Shown here one piece after another: positions 52,740-55,577 of a DNA stretch of 55,577 nucleotides. The stretch's first letter is position 1. Every line of letters starts with the position of its first letter. The notes beneath the pieces were generated by a model. The model was given only the letters and a program-made list of their open reading frames with translations, did no database searches and had not been told where the DNA came from. Made by a program: the position numbers and the translations under genes. Origin of the DNA: Pseudomonadota bacterium (GTDB lineage Bacteria; Desulfobacterota; Binatia; UBA1149); NCBI GenBank assembly GCA_014382245.1, contig JACNKC010000090.1, forward strand, positions 1 to 55,577, in the 5' to 3' direction.

Positions 52740-53237
52740 ATGCAGCTGAAGTACAGCTTTAAGCCCGCGTTCTGCGCAATGGCCCTGCTGTTGGCGTGCT
52801 TCACCCTCGCGGGATGCAGCCACGACAGCGGCCCCGTGGTGGTTCTGCACACGGCCTCGGGCGACGTCTCTATACGCGTAGAAATAGCGACCACCCCGGG
52901 GCAGTTGCGGCGCGGACTTATGTGGCGCAGCGAGATGGCCGACGACGAAGGCATGCTGTTCGTGTTTGCCGAAGAGAAACCACGCAGTTTCTGGATGAAA
53001 AATACCCCCCTGTCCCTCGACATCATGTTTATTAACTCGAGCGGCAAGCTGGTTTCAATAGCCCGTGACACCCGGGCCTACTCCGAACGCAGCATCGCGT
53101 CGGGGGCCCCGGCCCGCTTCGTGCTCGAGGCCGTGGCCGGTTTCTGCAGCAGGCACGGGCTACGCGTGGGCGACCGGGCTACACTTCCCCCCGGCCTTCC
53201 AGGCGCCCCCGGGCGGGGCCCGTCCACCCAACCTTGA
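52740..53237 (+). CDS. DUF192 lipoprotein
   Basis: 165 residues. Signal peptide with lipobox LAGC (after LLLACFTLAGC), then a DUF192 domain: ATTPGQLRRGLMWRSEMADDEGMLFVF, PRSFWMKNTPLSLDIMFINSSGKLVSI and SGAPARFVLEAVAG. DUF192 proteins are small beta-rich exported proteins without an assigned role. The C-terminal 20 residues are Pro/Gly-rich and probably disordered. It faces away from the Fe-S oxidoreductase gene with 53 bases in between. Confidence 0.88.
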   Translation: MQLKYSFKPAFCAMALLLACFTLAGCSHDSGPVVVLHTASGDVSIRVEIATTPGQLRRGLMWRSEMADDEGMLFVFAEEKPRSFWMKNTPLSLDIMFINSSGKLVSIARDTRAYSERSIASGAPARFVLEAVAGFCSRHGLRVGDRATLPPGLPGAPGRGPSTQP

Positions 53238-53317
53238 ATTTTGCCCGCCGAAGCAGTATCAATCTTGTTTTTCGGGGCTTCGGGCACCCCCTTGGGGCAG
53301 TACCGAGCCTTCGATGC

Positions 53318-53350
53318 CGAAGCATTTACGCGAAGCATTTACGCGAAGAA
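53318..53350 (+). repeat. 13-bp direct repeats upstream of the carboxyltransferase
   Basis: CGAAGCATTTACG at 53318-53330 and 53331-53343, then a partial third copy (53344-53348). They lie between a possible upstream ATG (53314) and the accepted start (53371). Confidence 0.8.
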
Positions 53351-53370
53351 CCAGGAGAGCGGAGAACAGG

Positions 53371-54921
53371 ATGGCACTGGACCGGGTGTTAAACGAGCTT
53401 GAGCGCCGTAACGCTGCTGCCGAAGCGGGCGGCGGCGAACAGCGGATAAAGAAACGTCACGACAAGGGGCAGCTTACCGCCAGGGAGCGCATCGAACTGC
53501 TGTTCGACGTGGGCAGCTTCGTCGAACTCGACCGGCTGCGAACCCATCGCTGCGACGAGTTCGGCATGGGCGACAACAAGGTGCCCGGTGACGGCGTGAT
53601 TACCGGCTTCGGTACGGTCGAGGGCCGTACCGTGTTCTGCTACTCCCAGGACTTCACCGTACTCGGCGGCAGCCTCAGCCACACGGTGGCCGAGAAGATC
53701 TGCAAGATCATGGAAATGGCCACCTCCGCGGGCGCACCCATAGTGGGCATCAACGACTCTGGCGGCGCGCGAATCCAGGAGGGGGTGGAGAGCCTCGGTG
53801 GCTACTCGGACATCTTCTACCGAAACACCATGGCCTCGGGCGTCGTGCCACAGATATCCCTGGTCATGGGCCCCTGCGCGGGTGGTGCGTCGTACTCGCC
53901 GGCACTGACCGACTTCATAATGATGGTCGACAAGACCAGCTACATGTTCATCACCGGCCCGGAGGTAATCAAGTCGGTCACCCGCGAAGAGGTCAGCCAG
54001 GAAGATCTCGGTGGAGCCATGGCCCACAACAGCCGCAGCGGCGTGGCCCATTTCGTATCGCCCGACGACCAGGCCTGCATAGCCGACCTCAGGCGGCTGC
54101 TGTCCTTCCTGCCCTCAAACAACGTTGACGACCCGCCGCTGGCCGACGCTGGCGACCCCCAGGACCGGCTCACACCCGAGCTCGAAAACCTCATTCCCGA
54201 GAACCCTAACTCGCCCTACGACATGCACACCCTTATAGCTGCCGTGAGCGACCGCGGTAGCTTCATGGAAGCCCACGCCCATTTTGCCCTCAACGCCATA
54301 ACCGGCTTTGCGCGTATAGGTGGGCGACCGGTGGGCATAGTGGCCAACCAGCCCATGCACCTGGCCGGCTGCCTCGACATCGACGCGTCGAACAAGATCT
54401 CGCGCTTCGTCAGGTTCTGCGACTGCTTCAACCTGCCGGTGGTCACCTTTGAGGACGTGCCAGGCTACCTGCCGGGGACCTCCCAGGAATGGGGAGGCAT
54501 CATCCGCCACGGGGCCAAGATCGTTTACGCGTACGCCGAGGCCACCGTGCCCAAGATCACGGTCATAACCCGCAAGGCTTACGGTGGCGCCTACGCCGTC
54601 ATGGGCGCCAAGCATGTTGGCGCCGACCTCAACCTCGCCTTCCCCACCGCGCAGATCGCGGTGATGGGAGCCGACGGTGCGGTCAACATAATCTTCCGCA
54701 AGGAGATCAAGGAAGCCGACAAGCCGGACGAGCGCCGCAAGGAACTGGTCGAAGACTACGGCAACAAGATAGCCACGCCGTTCCGGGCCGCCGAACTGGG
54801 CTACATAGACGAGATAATTTCGCCCACCGACCTCAGGGTGCGCATAGCCCAGGGCCTGGCCATGCTGGCCAACAAGAAAGGCAGCACGCCCGCGCGCAAG
54901 CACGGTAACATTCCCCTGTGA
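53371..54921 (+). CDS. Acyl-CoA carboxyltransferase (propionyl-CoA carboxylase beta / methylmalonyl-CoA decarboxylase alpha type)
   Basis: 516 residues from ATG 53371 with GGAG at 53361-53364; an in-frame ATG at 53314 is possible but passes through the direct repeats. Two crotonase-like carboxyltransferase halves: KKRHDKGQLTARERIELLFD, VGINDSGGARIQEGVESLGGY (oxyanion), then in the second half LPVVTFEDVPGYLPGTSQEWGG and TVITRKAYGGAYAVMGAKH with GADLNLAFPTAQIAVMGADGAV. This is the propionyl/methylmalonyl-CoA type rather than acetyl-CoA AccA/AccD. The OadG-like gene that follows makes a sodium-pumping decarboxylase subunit more likely than a PCC subunit. Confidence 0.93.
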   Translation: MALDRVLNELERRNAAAEAGGGEQRIKKRHDKGQLTARERIELLFDVGSFVELDRLRTHRCDEFGMGDNKVPGDGVITGFGTVEGRTVFCYSQDFTVLGGSLSHTVAEKICKIMEMATSAGAPIVGINDSGGARIQEGVESLGGYSDIFYRNTMASGVVPQISLVMGPCAGGASYSPALTDFIMMVDKTSYMFITGPEVIKSVTREEVSQEDLGGAMAHNSRSGVAHFVSPDDQACIADLRRLLSFLPSNNVDDPPLADAGDPQDRLTPELENLIPENPNSPYDMHTLIAAVSDRGSFMEAHAHFALNAITGFARIGGRPVGIVANQPMHLAGCLDIDASNKISRFVRFCDCFNLPVVTFEDVPGYLPGTSQEWGGIIRHGAKIVYAYAEATVPKITVITRKAYGGAYAVMGAKHVGADLNLAFPTAQIAVMGADGAVNIIFRKEIKEADKPDERRKELVEDYGNKIATPFRAAELGYIDEIISPTDLRVRIAQGLAMLANKKGSTPARKHGNIPL

Positions 54922-55274
54922 GCATGGATGCCGGGGCAGTATCGGGGCCGAGCATGGCAGTGCTCGGCATAAGCATGGTATTCCTGGCACTGCTGTTGTT
55001 GATAGTCGTCATCGGCATCATGGACAGGATCCTGGCCCGGCTCAGCAGCAAAAAGGCCGGGCTGGCAACCGATGCCAAGGCGGAATCGAGCACGGTCGCC
55101 GCCGCGAGCGCGGGCGAAGAAGAGAAGAAAGACGAGATGGCGGCGGTGGCACTCGCGGCGTGGGGACTGCACCAGCGGCGTCGCGTCAGCGTGCGACCTG
55201 CCGCCAACACCAGCAGGTGGGCCGCCCTGGCGAGAGCGAAGCAACTGGCCGGCACTGGAAACCGAGGGAGATAG
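54918..55274 (+). CDS. OadG-like gamma/delta subunit of a sodium-pumping decarboxylase
   Basis: 118 residues from GTG 54918 (GTGA overlap); ATG 54924 is an alternative. One N-terminal membrane helix (MAVLGISMVFLALLLLIVVIGIMDRIL) is followed by a linker, an acidic patch, and a C-terminal helix with AAVALAAWGLHQRRR, the general layout of OadG/MmdD. It is thought to hold the complex together at the membrane. Low conservation makes the name tentative, but the coupling with the carboxyltransferase and following biotin carrier supports it. Confidence 0.78.
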   Translation: MSMDAGAVSGPSMAVLGISMVFLALLLLIVVIGIMDRILARLSSKKAGLATDAKAESSTVAAASAGEEEKKDEMAAVALAAWGLHQRRRVSVRPAANTSRWAALARAKQLAGTGNRGR

Positions 55275-55275
55275 G

Positions 55276-55577
55276 ATGGCTGTTTACAAGGTCCGCAGTG
55301 GCGGCAACGAATACGAGGTCACGGTAACCGACCACGCTGGTGGCGGGGCTACGGTAAGCGTGGACGGGCAATCCTTCGAGGTAGAGTCGGTCGGACCGGC
55401 GGTGGGGGCCCCTAACGCCGCCTTGCCGCCGGGAGGCACTCCGGCCGCGGCTCCCCCGGCCCCGGCGGGTCCCGCGCCCGCGGCCCGGGGGGGCGGGCCC
55501 GGTGCGGGCCCCCCACACGGGGGGGGTTCCCACGGGGGGGGGGAAAGCGGGCGGACCGTGGTGGCGCGGGGGAGAGG
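55276..55577 (+). CDS. Biotin carboxyl carrier protein, N-terminal part, 3' truncated
   Basis: ATG 55276 after GGGAGATAGG. MAVYKVRSGGNEYEVTVTD is the typical N-terminal strand of MmdC-like or OadA-like biotin carriers, followed by an Ala/Pro-rich linker. The biotinyl domain with its AMKM lysine would come next but is cut by the window edge. The last 90 bases are a run of G and C homopolymers, and the translation loses its expected pattern there (SGRTVVARGR where SGRTVVAPMPG would be usual), so base errors are likely. Confidence 0.65.
   Translation, partial: MAVYKVRSGGNEYEVTVTDHAGGGATVSVDGQSFEVESVGPAVGAPNAALPPGGTPAAAPPAPAGPAPAARGGGPGAGPPHGGGSHGGGESGRTVVARGR

Overview
This is a GC-rich chromosomal window from an uncultured-looking Gram-negative bacterium. 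Gene content suggests a deltaproteobacterial-type lineage such as Myxococcota, Desulfobacterota or Binatota. The evidence is the xerC-hslVU-argBDFGH-lysA-dap order, secreted Cys/Lys-rich and DUF4215 repeat proteins, several lipoproteins, PAS/receiver signalling and abundant acyl-CoA and ETF redox genes. The exact phylum is an inference. I see no tRNA, rRNA, CRISPR array, insertion sequence or prophage. Both window edges cut genes.

1-9.2 kb: end of a secreted sialidase-like protein; an exported STN-domain protein; a histone-deacetylase-fold amidohydrolase; tatAC; a three-gene minus-strand unit with a large AsmA-like protein; a crotonase-family protein; and a minus-strand unit of an alpha/beta hydrolase, a small zinc-ribbon protein and a lipoprotein.

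9.25-23.3 kb: a plus-strand housekeeping block. It runs xerC, hslV, hslU, argB, argD, argF, argG, argH, a lipoprotein, fabD, lysA, dapF, dapA, dapB. From hslV onward it is tightly packed, and many junctions overlap by a few bases. It links arginine synthesis, lysine/diaminopimelate synthesis, the HslUV protease and malonyl transfer for fatty acid synthesis. argG appears to start at CTG with an ideally spaced Shine-Dalgarno.

23.4-27.7 kb: folK, a transaldolase-like aldolase, a convergent lipoprotein, a PAS-histidine-acceptor-receiver protein with no ATPase domain, a PduO-type corrinoid adenosyltransferase and a glyoxalase-II-like hydrolase.

27.7-32.4 kb: two tandem paralogues of about 690 residues. 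Each is exported, Lys/Cys-rich, and has its own promoter-like sequence and a strong, similarly built intrinsic terminator. A divergent third relative, with DUF4215 repeats and a Ser/Thr tail, lies at 43.9 kb.

32.4-40 kb: a redox module. A 1211-residue fused flavoprotein (GltD/NfnB-like plus FNR/PyrK-like halves) diverges from an MDR reductase, a 3-hydroxyacyl-CoA dehydrogenase and an aldehyde dehydrogenase.

40-48.7 kb: a degenerate ADP-ribosylglycohydrolase-fold protein; a coupled SDR-acyltransferase-patatin lipid operon; the DUF4215 protein; a HupE/UreJ-like membrane protein; a HAD hydrolase altered by a 26-bp tandem duplication; and a formyl-THF-hydrolase-like enzyme.

48.9-55.6 kb: etfB-etfA convergent with a membrane Fe-S oxidoreductase likely to pass ETF electrons to quinone; a DUF192 lipoprotein; then the start of a biotin-dependent carboxyltransferase cluster (carboxyltransferase, OadG-like subunit, biotin carrier) cut by the right edge in a G/C-homopolymer-rich, probably low-quality stretch. 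Together the genes suggest fatty-acid/propionate-type acyl-CoA metabolism with ETF-linked respiration.
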